Source: PFJX01 sp037442845
GTDB lineage: Bacteria; Pseudomonadota; Gammaproteobacteria; Burkholderiales; Thiobacillaceae
Assembly (NCBI GenBank): GCA_037442845.1
Contig: JBBIPL010000062.1
Coordinates: 1 to 13,561, forward strand
DNA length: 13,561 nucleotides
Direction: 5' to 3'
This document shows positions 6,778 through 13,561 of the stretch, one piece after another. The notes under the pieces are model-generated. The model was not told where the DNA came from, did no database searches, and saw only the letters and a list, made by a program, of their open reading frames with translations. A program made the position numbers and the translations under genes. The first letter of the stretch is position 1; each line of letters starts with the position of its first letter.

Positions 6778-6877
6778 NNNNNNNNNNNNNNNNNNNNNNN
6801 NNNNNNNNNNNNNNNNNNNNNNNNNNNNNNNNNNNNNNNNNNNNNNNNNNNNNNNNNNNNNNNNNNNNNNNNNNNNN
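6778..6877. other. Assembly gap (100 N)
   Basis: Exactly 100 undetermined bases, the customary placeholder for a scaffold join of unknown size. The genes on either side (M23 peptidase plus, zapD minus) converge into it, so complete genes could be missing. Reading frames drawn through it are meaningless. Confidence 0.98.
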
Positions 6878-6895
6878 CGCTTGCCGCCTGATTGC

Positions 6896-7645
6896 TTACA
6901 GGTTGCAGAAGGTCAGATCGAAATCGACCTCGCGGTCGCACAAGCGTGGTTTCTGCACGGTGTCGGGCGACAGGAAGCGGATGTTCAAAGCGTATTTGTT
7001 GGCGCTGACCTCGGGCGCACACGGCGCTTCCAGGGCCACGCGCAACAGATGCGCCGTTCTGCCCCCGAGCATCAACTGAAACAATCCCTGGGTGGCGGTA
7101 TGCCGGCTGACGTGGCCGCTGTCGCGCAGGATGCGCAGCACCACATCCACCGCGGATTTGAGCGGCATCAGGGGAGCGATCCATTCGGACAGATCGGCGC
7201 TGCGCTTGGCGGGACCCTGATGCAGCCAGAAATGGTAGACGGGCAGATCGAAACTGCAGGTCCCGCCGGGAATTCCGGCGCGGCCCTTGATGCCCAGCAA
7301 CCATTCGTTGTCGCGCACATGCTGGCCGATCTTGCCGGTCATCGCATGGACCTCGCCGAGGGCGGCGCCGATGCCCTGCAGGACCTTGCCCAGCCTGGCC
7401 GAATCCACCGCCGGGTTGCTGCGCAGAACCTCGAGGCTGGATTTCTGGCGTTCCAGTTCCTGGATGAGCTCGCTCTTCAACTCGGAACGCGCGGTGACAT
7501 CGACGATTTCGAAAATCCCCAGCAGGGCGGCGTGATGCGAACGCGCGTCGGTCTGCTGGATGAAGAACCGCGCCTTCTCGAACAGATCCTCGAGCCGCAG
7601 CCAGGTGCGGATGCGCTCGTGCAGGGGGAATTCGTAGATGGTCAC
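6896..7645 (-). CDS. zapD: Cell division protein ZapD
   Basis: ZapD binds the C-terminal tail of FtsZ and bundles FtsZ filaments at mid-cell. The 249-residue length matches E. coli ZapD (247). Family landmarks are present: the N-terminal FPLHERIRTWLRLE, the helical region with LIQELERQ at about 60-67, the highly conserved IPGGTCSFDLPVYHFWLH in the middle, and a beta-rich C-terminus ending DFDLTFC. The start is GTG (7643-7645), chosen because translation from it gives the family N-terminus at once; the ribosome-binding site is weak. The gene follows coaE by 77 bases on the same strand, an arrangement also seen in E. coli and pseudomonads, where yacG usually comes next. Any yacG here would fall in the assembly gap, 18 bases beyond the zapD stop. 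Confidence 0.96.
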   Translation of the reverse strand: MTIYEFPLHERIRTWLRLEDLFEKARFFIQQTDARSHHAALLGIFEIVDVTARSELKSELIQELERQKSSLEVLRSNPAVDSARLGKVLQGIGAALGEVHAMTGKIGQHVRDNEWLLGIKGRAGIPGGTCSFDLPVYHFWLHQGPAKRSADLSEWIAPLMPLKSAVDVVLRILRDSGHVSRHTATQGLFQLMLGGRTAHLLRVALEAPCAPEVSANKYALNIRFLSPDTVQKPRLCDREVDFDLTFCNL

Positions 7646-7722
7646 CGGACGGTTCCGACGAGATACATGAGCAAGTCAGCGCAACGGCTTGAATGGCCGG
7701 CGATTTTGCAGAATGCCCAGCC

Positions 7723-8367
7723 TCAGTGCAACGGCAAGTCGAGTTTTTTTTGCGCGCGCTGCGCGGCGAGTCGCAGGTAGGTTTCATGCAGCCGCGTGAC
7801 ACTGGCGCGCAAAGCGGACAGGTCGCCGAAATTTTCGATGACGTCGTCGGCGATGGCCAGACGCTCACCGCGCTTCGACTGGGCGGCCAGGATGGCCCGC
7901 GCCTGCTCGCTATCCATGCCCGGCCGCAGCGCGGTGCGGCGCAACTGCTCGGATTCCTCGCAGTCCACCACGGCGATGCGGTCGAGGTGGGGCCGGTAAA
8001 CGGGCAGGTGCTCAGCCAGCAGGGGCGCCACCAGCACCACGTAGATCCCCCGGGCGGCCTGCATCCGCCGCAGGGATTCGCTCAGGATCAGGGGATGCAG
8101 GATGGCCTCCAGTCGTCGCCGCGCCTGCTCGTCGGCGAACACCAGGCGACGCATGGCGGCGCGATCCAGGGCTTCCTCCCGGTCCAGCACGGCGTCGCCG
8201 AAAGCGGCGCGGATGGGGGCGATAGCCGCGCCATGGGCGGAGGTCAGGACGTGAGCGATGACATCGGTGTCCACCACCTCGGCGCCGAATTCGCCGAGCA
8301 TGTCGGCGACCGTGCTCTTGCCCGAACCGATGCCGCCGGTCAGACCGACGCGCAGTAATGGCGCCAT
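7723..8367 (-). CDS. coaE: Dephospho-CoA kinase
   Basis: CoaE phosphorylates the 3'-hydroxyl of dephospho-CoA with ATP, the last step of coenzyme A synthesis in the cytoplasm. The 214-residue product starts with the P-loop GGIGSGKS at residues 11-18, followed by the conserved VVDTDVIAH (substrate-side Asp) and the family motif HPLI in the CoA-binding region. The length fits E. coli CoaE (206). The ATG at 8367 shares its A with the pilD TGA stop (TGATG on the minus strand), which argues for translational coupling; a TTG one codon earlier is unlikely. A run of eight A's on the coding strand (7744-7751) lies near the 3' end and is a possible site for indel errors, but the frame is intact to the stop. 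Confidence 0.97.
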   Translation of the reverse strand: MAPLLRVGLTGGIGSGKSTVADMLGEFGAEVVDTDVIAHVLTSAHGAAIAPIRAAFGDAVLDREEALDRAAMRRLVFADEQARRRLEAILHPLILSESLRRMQAARGIYVVLVAPLLAEHLPVYRPHLDRIAVVDCEESEQLRRTALRPGMDSEQARAILAAQSKRGERLAIADDVIENFGDLSALRASVTRLHETYLRLAAQRAQKKLDLPLH

Positions 8368-9260
8368 CAACCCAGCCAGAGGGCGGTCAGGGGCGCGCCC
8401 CAGAACAAGGCCACGACTCCGGCGAGAGCGAGCCAGGGGCCAAAGGAGATGGGCACGGCGCGGTCATGGCCGCGCAAGAGGACAAGGCTGATGCCCGCCA
8501 CGGCGCCGGCCAGGCTCGCCATCAGGGCGATGGGCAGCAGCATGGTCCAGCCCAGCCAGGCGCCCAGGGCGGCGAGCAGTTTGAAATCACCGTAGCCCAT
8601 GCCTTCCTTGCCGGTCAGCCAGCGAAACAGATGGTAGATCAGCCACAGCGACAGATAGCCTGCCGCCGCGCCGAGCACGGCCTGCTCCAGGGGTACGAAG
8701 ACCCCGTGCAGGTTGACCAGCAGACCGGCCCAGACCAGGGGCAGGGTGATGTTGTCCGGCAACAGGCGGGTATCCAGATCGATGAAGCCGAGGGCGATCA
8801 GCGCGCCCAGCAGGCAGCAGGCGGCCACCGCCTGCGCGCCCGGACCCCAGTGCCAGGCGGCATAGCCGAACAGGAGGCCGGTGAGGATCTCGACCATGGG
8901 GTAGCGTGGCGAGATAACACCGCCGCAGACTGCGCAGCGGCCGCGCAGAAACAGCCAGCTCAGCACCGGGATGTTCTCGTACCAGGCGATGACATGACCG
9001 CAATGCGGGCAGGCCGAGCGCGGCGTCCACAGATTGTAGGGCGCGGCCGACGCTTGCTCCGGCGCGGCGGGCTGCTCGTGTCGCGGCTTGACGGCGCCGT
9101 CGCCGCCCGCCGCGAGCCAGGCGCACTGCTCGCGCCACTCCCGTTCCAGCATGCGCGGCACACGGTGGATGGCGACATTGAGGAAACTCCCCACCATCAG
9201 GCCCAGCAGCGCGGCAAGGGTGACGAACAGCCCGGGCTGGGCGACGAGCAACTCGAACAC
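8367..9260 (-). CDS. pilD: Type IV prepilin peptidase / N-methyltransferase PilD
   Basis: PilD is an inner-membrane aspartic protease that removes prepilin leader peptides and N-methylates the new N-terminus. It can also serve type II secretion pseudopilins. The 297-residue product shows the N-terminal methyltransferase region with two zinc-type pairs, C84-x2-C87 (CPHC) and C109-x2-C112 (CAVC). The catalytic aspartates are D161 (FIDLDTRLLPD) and D225 (GYGDFK), and about eight membrane segments are present. Both activities appear intact. The start is GTG at 9258-9260: the first membrane segment begins at once, and the next methionine (residue 22) would cut into it. There is no clear ribosome-binding site, so translation may be coupled to pilC, which ends 19 bases upstream. 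The stop overlaps the coaE ATG by one base. Confidence 0.97.
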   Translation of the reverse strand: MFELLVAQPGLFVTLAALLGLMVGSFLNVAIHRVPRMLEREWREQCAWLAAGGDGAVKPRHEQPAAPEQASAAPYNLWTPRSACPHCGHVIAWYENIPVLSWLFLRGRCAVCGGVISPRYPMVEILTGLLFGYAAWHWGPGAQAVAACCLLGALIALGFIDLDTRLLPDNITLPLVWAGLLVNLHGVFVPLEQAVLGAAAGYLSLWLIYHLFRWLTGKEGMGYGDFKLLAALGAWLGWTMLLPIALMASLAGAVAGISLVLLRGHDRAVPISFGPWLALAGVVALFWGAPLTALWLG

Positions 9261-9279
9261 GTGCGCGGGGCGGGGTCGA

Positions 9280-10503
9280 CTAGACCACGGAGCCCATCTT
9301 GAAGATCGGCAGGTACATGGCGATGACGATGCCGCCGATGAGCACGCCGAGGATGACCATGATGAACGGCTCCATCAGGCTGGAGATGCCGGCCACCGCC
9401 TCATCGACCTCGCGCTCGTAATAGTCCGCGACCTTGGTCAGCATGGAATCCAGGGCGCCCGACTCCTCGCCGATGGACACCATCTGGATGAGCATGTTGG
9501 GAAACACGCCGGCGGTCTGCAGGCAGACGGCCAGGCTGGAACCGGTCGACACCTCGTTCTTGATCTTCAGGGTGGCTTCCATGAACACGGCGTTGCCCGC
9601 GGCCCCCGCCACCGAATCCAGCGCCTCGACCATGGGCACGCCGGCGGAGAACATGGAGGAGAAGGTGCGCGCCCAGCGCGACACCGTGGCTTTCTCGATG
9701 AGGGGCCCGAACACCGGCGCCTTCAATATCCAGGCATCCATCTTGCGTCGCAGGGCGGGCGAGCGTTTCCAGGCGCGCAGGATCAGGAATATGGTGACGC
9801 CGATGACGCCGAAGATGATGTACCAGTAATTGACGAAGGCGTCGGAGATGCTCATCACCAGCATGGTCAGGGCCGGCAGGTCCTGGCCGGAGGCGCCGTA
9901 CAAATCCTTGAAGGTGGGGATGACGAAGATCATGATGCCGGCGGTGATGATGAAAGCCACCGTCAGCACGATGGCGGGATAGAACAGGGCGGATTTGATC
10001 TTGCCCTTGATCGCCAGCATCTTTTCCTTGTAGCTGGCGATGCGGTCCAGCACGGTGTCCAGGATGCCGGCCTGCTCGCCGGCATGCACCAGGTTGCAGT
10101 AGAGACCGTCGAAATACTGCGGAAACTTGCGGAAGGCGGCGCTCAGGCTGGATCCGCTTTCCACGTCGGTCTTGATTTCCCCCAGCAGCCTCTGCAGGGC
10201 GGCGTTGGCGTGGCTGCGCGCGGAGATGTCGAAAGCCTGCAGCAGCGGCACCCCCGCCTTCAGCATGGTGGCCAGTTGGCGGGTGAACAGGGCGATGTCC
10301 TTTTCCGTGATCTTTTGGCCGCGGGCAAACAGACCCGGCTTGCTGACCTTGACGACGTTGATGCCCTGGCGCCGCAGCATCTGGCGCACGAAGGCCTCGC
10401 CCGGCGCCAGCATCTGGCCCTTGACCTTCTTGCCAGTCTTGTCCGTGCCTTCCCAGCTGAAAGGCTGCTGCTTGGCAACCGCCGCACCCGTAGCTTGCGC
10501 CAT
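9280..10503 (-). CDS. pilC: Type IV pilus inner-membrane platform protein PilC
   Basis: PilC is the polytopic inner-membrane protein on which the PilB and PilT motors act during pilus assembly and retraction. The 407-residue product has the expected architecture: a short cytoplasmic N-terminus (FSWEGTDKTGKKVKG) and two T2SSF repeats at about 73-195 and 276-397. Each repeat carries the signature FxxxLxxMLxAGVPLLQA (second copy FSSMFSAGVPMVEAL) and GEQAG/GEESG. Membrane segments are at about 174-196, 226-243 and 378-399. The ATG at 10503 is supported by AAGGA at 10513-10517, which fills the short 14-base gap after the pilB stop. GspF of type II secretion is the closest alternative, but the pilB and pilD neighbours and the N-terminal sequence favour PilC. 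Confidence 0.97.
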   Translation of the reverse strand: MAQATGAAVAKQQPFSWEGTDKTGKKVKGQMLAPGEAFVRQMLRRQGINVVKVSKPGLFARGQKITEKDIALFTRQLATMLKAGVPLLQAFDISARSHANAALQRLLGEIKTDVESGSSLSAAFRKFPQYFDGLYCNLVHAGEQAGILDTVLDRIASYKEKMLAIKGKIKSALFYPAIVLTVAFIITAGIMIFVIPTFKDLYGASGQDLPALTMLVMSISDAFVNYWYIIFGVIGVTIFLILRAWKRSPALRRKMDAWILKAPVFGPLIEKATVSRWARTFSSMFSAGVPMVEALDSVAGAAGNAVFMEATLKIKNEVSTGSSLAVCLQTAGVFPNMLIQMVSIGEESGALDSMLTKVADYYEREVDEAVAGISSLMEPFIMVILGVLIGGIVIAMYLPIFKMGSVV

Positions 10504-10517
10504 GCGTCCCTATCCTT

Positions 10518-12239
10518 TCATTCGTTGGTGACCGAGAGGACCTCTTCCAGCGAGGTCAGGCCCTGCTTGACCTTGAGCAGACCGGCCTGGCGCAGGTTGA
10601 GCACGCCCTCCCGCTGCGCCTGTTCGGCGATGTCCATGGTCGAAGCGTTCTTCAGAATCAGGCGCGTGAGTTCCTCGCTGACCGGCATGACCTGGTAGAC
10701 GCCGACCCGCCCCTTGTATCCCGTGTCCTTGCAGGCGGAGCAACCCACCGGCGTGTAGGCCTGCCAGGAACCGTCCAGTTCGGCTTCGCTGAAGCCCGCG
10801 TTGAGCAGGGCCTCGGGCGGGATATCGACCGGCTTCCTGCAACTTGGACACAGGCGCCTGGCCAGGCGCTGCGCGGTGATCAGGTTGACCGACGCGGCGA
10901 CGTTGTAGGAGGGAATGCCCATGTTGACCAGACGCGTCAGTGTCGAAGGCGCGTCGTTGGTATGCAGCGTCGACAGCACCATGTGGCCGGTCTGCGCGGC
11001 CTTGATGGCGATGTCGCCGGTTTCGTGGTCGCGGATCTCGCCCACCATGATGATGTCCGGATCCTGCCGCAGGAAGGCCCTCATGGCCGAGGCGAAGTCG
11101 AGGCCCGCCTTTTCGTTGACGTTGACCTGGTTGATGCCGGCCAGCTGGATTTCCACCGGATCCTCGACAGTGGAAATGTTCACGCCCGGCTTGTTCAGGA
11201 TGTTCAGGCAGGAGTAGAGTGAAACCGTCTTGCCCGAACCCGTGGGCCCGGTCACCAGCACCATGCCATAGGGCCGTTGCACCGCTTCCAGGAGCAGCTT
11301 GAGCTGATCCGGCTCATAGCCCAGGTGCTCGATGCCGATGGTGGCCGAGGTGGCATCCAGAATACGCATGACGATCTTCTCGCCATACAGGGTGGGCAGG
11401 GTGGAAACCCGGAAATCGATGGCCTTGCTGCGCGACAGCATGAGTTTCATGCGGCCGTCCTGCGGCACGCGCTTTTCGGAGATGTCCAGCTTGGAGATCA
11501 CCTTGATGCGCGAGGCGATCTTGTCCTTGATCGCCAGCGGGGGTTGGGCCACTTCGTACAGCGAACCGTCCAGCCGGTAGCGGATGCGGTAGCTTTTCTC
11601 GTAGGGCTCGAAGTGGATGTCGGAGGCGCCGCTGTTGATGGCGTCCAGCAGCATCTTCTGCAGGTACTTGACCACCGGCGCGTCGTCGATTTCCGCCGCC
11701 GCCGCGGTATCCGTCGCGTACTGGGCGTCATCGTCGCTGAACTCGAGGTTGAGGTCCTCGGTATCGATGGTCTTGAGGATGCTTTCCTCGGTCGCCTCGC
11801 CGTGGCTTTCCAGCCAGCGGCCCAGCTTGTCGTCCTCCACGACGATGGGCTCGGTGGCCAGACTGGTCTGGAACTTGATGTCGTCCAGCGCCTTGAGATT
11901 GCTGGGATCCGACAGGGCGACGAACAGCCGGTTGCCGCGCTGGGCGATGGGCAGCACCCGGTGCTTGGCGAGCAGCTTGGGATCCACCGCGCCCTTGGGA
12001 ATGAGCGTCGCATCGAGGGCATCGAGATTGAACAGGGGAATGCCGAAATTGACCGAGGCGAAGGCCGCGATCTGATCGGCACGGAACCTGCGGGTGCGCA
12101 GCAGATGGGCGATAAAGCTTTCCTTCGAGCTGCGCGACTGCGTCTGCAGGTTCTCGCCTTCCTCGGGGGAAAGCAGCCCCTGGGTGACCATCGCCCGACA
12201 CAGACCCGTCAGGTTGGCGCTCACGGTGACCGCGACCAT
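10518..12239 (-). CDS. pilB: Type IV pilus extension ATPase PilB
   Basis: PilB is the cytoplasmic hexameric ATPase that drives pilus polymerisation. The 573-residue product has an N-terminal MshEN/T2SSE_N-type domain (about 20-145), an acidic linker (about 147-186) and the secretion ATPase core. Motifs include the Walker A GPTGSGKT at 331-338, the Asp box around STVEDPVE (356-363), Walker B in DPDIIMVGEIRD (393-404) and the His box TGHMVLSTLHTNDA (417-430). A tetracysteine zinc site is formed by C464-x2-C467 and C500-x2-C503. All catalytic elements look intact. AGAGGAGG lies just before the ATG; its last G's are only two bases away, but the first AGAGG gives workable spacing. MshEN domains in some PilB/MshE proteins bind cyclic-di-GMP; I have not verified the full binding motifs here. 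No pilA precedes it in the window. Confidence 0.97.
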   Translation of the reverse strand: MVAVTVSANLTGLCRAMVTQGLLSPEEGENLQTQSRSSKESFIAHLLRTRRFRADQIAAFASVNFGIPLFNLDALDATLIPKGAVDPKLLAKHRVLPIAQRGNRLFVALSDPSNLKALDDIKFQTSLATEPIVVEDDKLGRWLESHGEATEESILKTIDTEDLNLEFSDDDAQYATDTAAAAEIDDAPVVKYLQKMLLDAINSGASDIHFEPYEKSYRIRYRLDGSLYEVAQPPLAIKDKIASRIKVISKLDISEKRVPQDGRMKLMLSRSKAIDFRVSTLPTLYGEKIVMRILDATSATIGIEHLGYEPDQLKLLLEAVQRPYGMVLVTGPTGSGKTVSLYSCLNILNKPGVNISTVEDPVEIQLAGINQVNVNEKAGLDFASAMRAFLRQDPDIIMVGEIRDHETGDIAIKAAQTGHMVLSTLHTNDAPSTLTRLVNMGIPSYNVAASVNLITAQRLARRLCPSCRKPVDIPPEALLNAGFSEAELDGSWQAYTPVGCSACKDTGYKGRVGVYQVMPVSEELTRLILKNASTMDIAEQAQREGVLNLRQAGLLKVKQGLTSLEEVLSVTNE

Positions 12240-12278
12240 TGCCTCCTCTTTGCCTCTTGATACTGGGTACCGCGCGGG

Positions 12279-12307
12279 ATATTGCCCCCCATGCTGGCAA
12301 ATGTAAA
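12279..12307 (-). promoter_or_regulatory. Possible weak promoter for the pil operon
   Basis: In the 142-base gap upstream of pilB the minus strand has TTTACA (12302-12307), a 17-base spacer, and CAATAT (12279-12284). The -35 matches five of six consensus bases, the -10 only about three. No sigma-54 type GG/GC site was seen. A perfect TTGACA at 12337-12342 has no -10 at proper spacing. Confidence 0.3.
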
Positions 12308-12381
12308 GAAACCGGGGACAGCGCGAAATCCAGGCGTGTCAACCCTGGGCTGGATAGGCCATGCGGCGCCGCCCTCGACGG

Positions 12382-12693
12382 CTATTGCTCGTTGCCGGCA
12401 ACCACGGCCAACTTGGCGGCACGCTGGAGACGCTTCAGTTCGACTTCGCGGCGGGCCGCCGCGGCACGTGAAGGCAGGCATTCCAGGTGAATCAGCAGCA
12501 CGGGCCGGCGCCCGCGGGTATAGCGGGCGCCCCGACCCTGGTTGTGCTCGCGCAGGCGCCGCTCCGGGTCGGTGGTGATGCCGCAATAGAGGCTGCCGTC
12601 CGCGCAACGCAGCAGATAGACGAACCATGCCGGCCCAGCCGGCGGGGCTTCACTGATGTTCGGCCTCGTAGAGCGAAGGCGTGACGCGGGCAT
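12382..12693 (-). CDS. GIY-YIG endonuclease-like protein (UPF0213/YhbQ type)
   Basis: The 103-residue product is a single GIY-YIG domain of the small UPF0213 class: FVYLLRCADGSLYCGIT at 24-40, the Arg-rich helix TDPERRLREHN at 41-51, GRGARYTRGRRPVLL at 53-67, and the glutamate-bearing helix RREVELKRLQR at 81-91. The tyrosines (Y26, Y36), arginine and glutamate used by GIY-YIG nucleases appear to be present. E. coli YhbQ belongs to this group; the cellular role is not well defined. The ATG at 12693 lies inside the upstream HicA-like gene (44-base overlap). No other ATG, GTG or TTG precedes the domain in frame, so the overlap seems real. The preceding sequence offers only a weak ribosome-binding site, consistent with translational coupling. 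Confidence 0.88.
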   Translation of the reverse strand: MPASRLRSTRPNISEAPPAGPAWFVYLLRCADGSLYCGITTDPERRLREHNQGRGARYTRGRRPVLLIHLECLPSRAAAARREVELKRLQRAAKLAVVAGNEQ

Positions 12694-12928
12694 GCGCCAG
12701 ATACTCGCGCAGGTGCTTGACCGCCTGACGGTCCAGCACGTTGCTGTGATGCGGCCGGTGCAGGATGCCCTCGGCGCCGTTGAGCAGCACCCGCACGCGC
12801 GCGCCTGACAGGGATTCGACGCTGGCCCCCAGGTGATGCAGCAGGGATTCGACTTCCCGCCAGTGGATATTGCCGCTGATGGGATCCTGGAAGATCGCGC
12901 GGATGAAATTGACGTGCTTGTGGCTCAT
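12650..12928 (-). CDS. Orphan HicA-like protein
   Basis: The 92-residue product has the small alpha/beta layout and C-terminal signature of the HicA family: IHWREVESLLHHLGA at 21-35 and LHRPHHSNVLDRQAVKHL at 56-73. HicA toxins cut mRNA and are held in check by HicB. Here the glycine-serine-histidine block that usually carries the catalytic histidine reads SGARVRV, so ribonuclease activity is doubtful. There is no HicB-like gene on either side: upstream is yqhA, downstream the GIY-YIG gene. Similar stand-alone proteins are annotated as HicA toxins in proteobacterial genomes. GAGG in the bases before the ATG supports the start. A housekeeping or nucleic-acid-binding role is as plausible as a toxin role. 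Confidence 0.78.
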   Translation of the reverse strand: MSHKHVNFIRAIFQDPISGNIHWREVESLLHHLGASVESLSGARVRVLLNGAEGILHRPHHSNVLDRQAVKHLREYLAHARVTPSLYEAEHQ

Positions 12929-12998
12929 GGCTGTCCCGCCTCGGAGCGATGCGGGACAAGTTTGAACTTTCCGGCGGCCGCTGTCACCGCCCGCCCCA

Positions 12999-13517
12999 TC
13001 ATTCCTCGGCGTGGCCCTTCTTGCCGGCGGAAATGCGGTCCATCACCGCGAACAGCACGCCGGAGATGACGAAGGTCATGTGGATGCCCACCTTCCATGC
13101 GAGCTGTTCGTTGGTGAGGGACTCCACATGCATGAAGGCCTTGAGCAGTTCGATACCGGAGATGGCAACGATGGAGCCGATGAGTTTCATCTTCAGTTCG
13201 GCGAAGCCGACGTGGCCCATCCAGCCCGGCCAATCTTCGTGGCTCTCGGCGTCGAAGCGGGAGACGAAGTTCTCGTAGCCGGCGAAGACGATGATGATCA
13301 GCAGGTTGGCCACCATCACCACGTCGACCAGGGTGAGCACGCCGATGATGATGTCGCCGCCCTCGGCGGTGAACACCAGGGGCACGAAGTGGATGAATTC
13401 CTTGACGAACTTCACCAGCAACAGCGCCAGGGCCAGGACCAGGCCGACATAGAACGGCACCAGCAGCCAGCGGCTGGCGAACAGATATCTTTCCAGACGC
13501 GTTTCTACATGCTTCAT
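12999..13517 (-). CDS. yqhA: YqhA-like membrane protein (UPF0114, TIGR00645)
   Basis: The 172-residue product (E. coli YqhA has 164) is a small inner-membrane protein. Four membrane segments are visible at about 17-37, 55-79, 110-128 and 141-159. Conserved family stretches include the N-terminal RYLFASRWLLVPFYVGL, TLVDVVMVANLLIIIVFAGY and FAELKMKLIGSIVAISGI, with acidic residues inside or next to membrane helices. The C-terminus is charged. Its function is not established. AGGAG at 13526-13530, 8 bases before the ATG at 13517, supports the start. It is the first gene of the minus-strand run in view and is separated from the HicA-like gene by 70 bases. Its promoter region is cut off by the window edge. 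Confidence 0.93.
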   Translation of the reverse strand: MKHVETRLERYLFASRWLLVPFYVGLVLALALLLVKFVKEFIHFVPLVFTAEGGDIIIGVLTLVDVVMVANLLIIIVFAGYENFVSRFDAESHEDWPGWMGHVGFAELKMKLIGSIVAISGIELLKAFMHVESLTNEQLAWKVGIHMTFVISGVLFAVMDRISAGKKGHAEE

Positions 13518-13561
13518 GCGAGTTGCTCCTAACGGACATGACTTTGTAAGGCGCCCCGTAG

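Noticed and set aside
7744..7751. T-run after the GC-rich end of zapD/coaE, as a terminator or frameshift site
   Set aside because: It lies inside coaE as lysine codons (QKKL), the frame continues normally to a stop, and there is no hairpin in the right place.
6548..7868. Long frames on both strands running through the N block
   Set aside because: They exist only because undetermined bases contain no stop codons, and they conflict with zapD and the M23 gene.
9088..10698. A 536-codon plus-strand open frame opposite pilC
   Set aside because: It is the antisense shadow of pilC and its neighbours, His/Gln/Gly-rich, with no recognisable domain.
11277..12260. A 327-codon plus-strand frame opposite pilB
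   Set aside because: It is the antisense of a strongly conserved ATPase gene, with no independent signal.
12337..12342. Perfect TTGACA on the minus strand upstream of pilB
   Set aside because: No -10-like hexamer at 15-19 bases; the sequence there is GC-rich.
1..13561. CRISPR arrays, tRNA or rRNA genes, insertion sequences, prophage genes
   Set aside because: I saw no spaced repeats, cloverleaf-like segments, transposase or integrase motifs or long inverted repeats. The window is housekeeping in character.

Overview
The window looks like an ordinary chromosomal segment of a GC-rich gammaproteobacterium. The evidence is the protein set (Hsp15, MutY, DsbB, ZapD, the PilB/C/D module followed by coaE and zapD) and the strong G/C bias at third codon positions. 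I cannot fix the genus. A run of exactly 100 N (6778-6877) shows this is a draft or metagenome scaffold with one join of unknown length.

Left arm (17-2437, minus strand): mutY is followed by a decayed GGDEF/EAL gene and then hslR. The hslR reading frame ends inside a palindromic repeat. Centre-left (2463-4578, plus strand): dsbB and a DsbA-like oxidase with a twin-arginine type signal form a disulfide-bond pair, followed closely by a radical SAM protein of unknown function. mutY and dsbB are divergent with only 25 bases between their start codons. A minus-strand gene (4593-5270) matching only the C-terminal part of the DUF1631 family converges on the radical SAM gene, and a hairpin spans both stop codons. 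A 199-base intergenic region then leads to a MepM-like M23 endopeptidase on the plus strand, which runs to the assembly gap.

Right arm (6896-13517, all minus strand): yqhA, an orphan HicA-like gene overlapping a GIY-YIG endonuclease-like gene, then pilB-pilC-pilD-coaE-zapD. The pil genes encode the extension ATPase, inner-membrane platform protein and prepilin peptidase of a type IV pilus. coaE (last step of CoA synthesis) overlaps pilD by one base, and zapD (FtsZ bundling) follows. This pil-coaE-zapD order is common in Gammaproteobacteria.

I did not find a convincing new multi-gene system. The items most worth a second look are the radical SAM gene beside dsbBA, the eroded cyclic-di-GMP gene, the free-standing DUF1631 C-terminal domain, the repeat-derived tail of HslR, the orphan HicA-like/GIY-YIG overlap, and the hairpin shared by two convergent genes.
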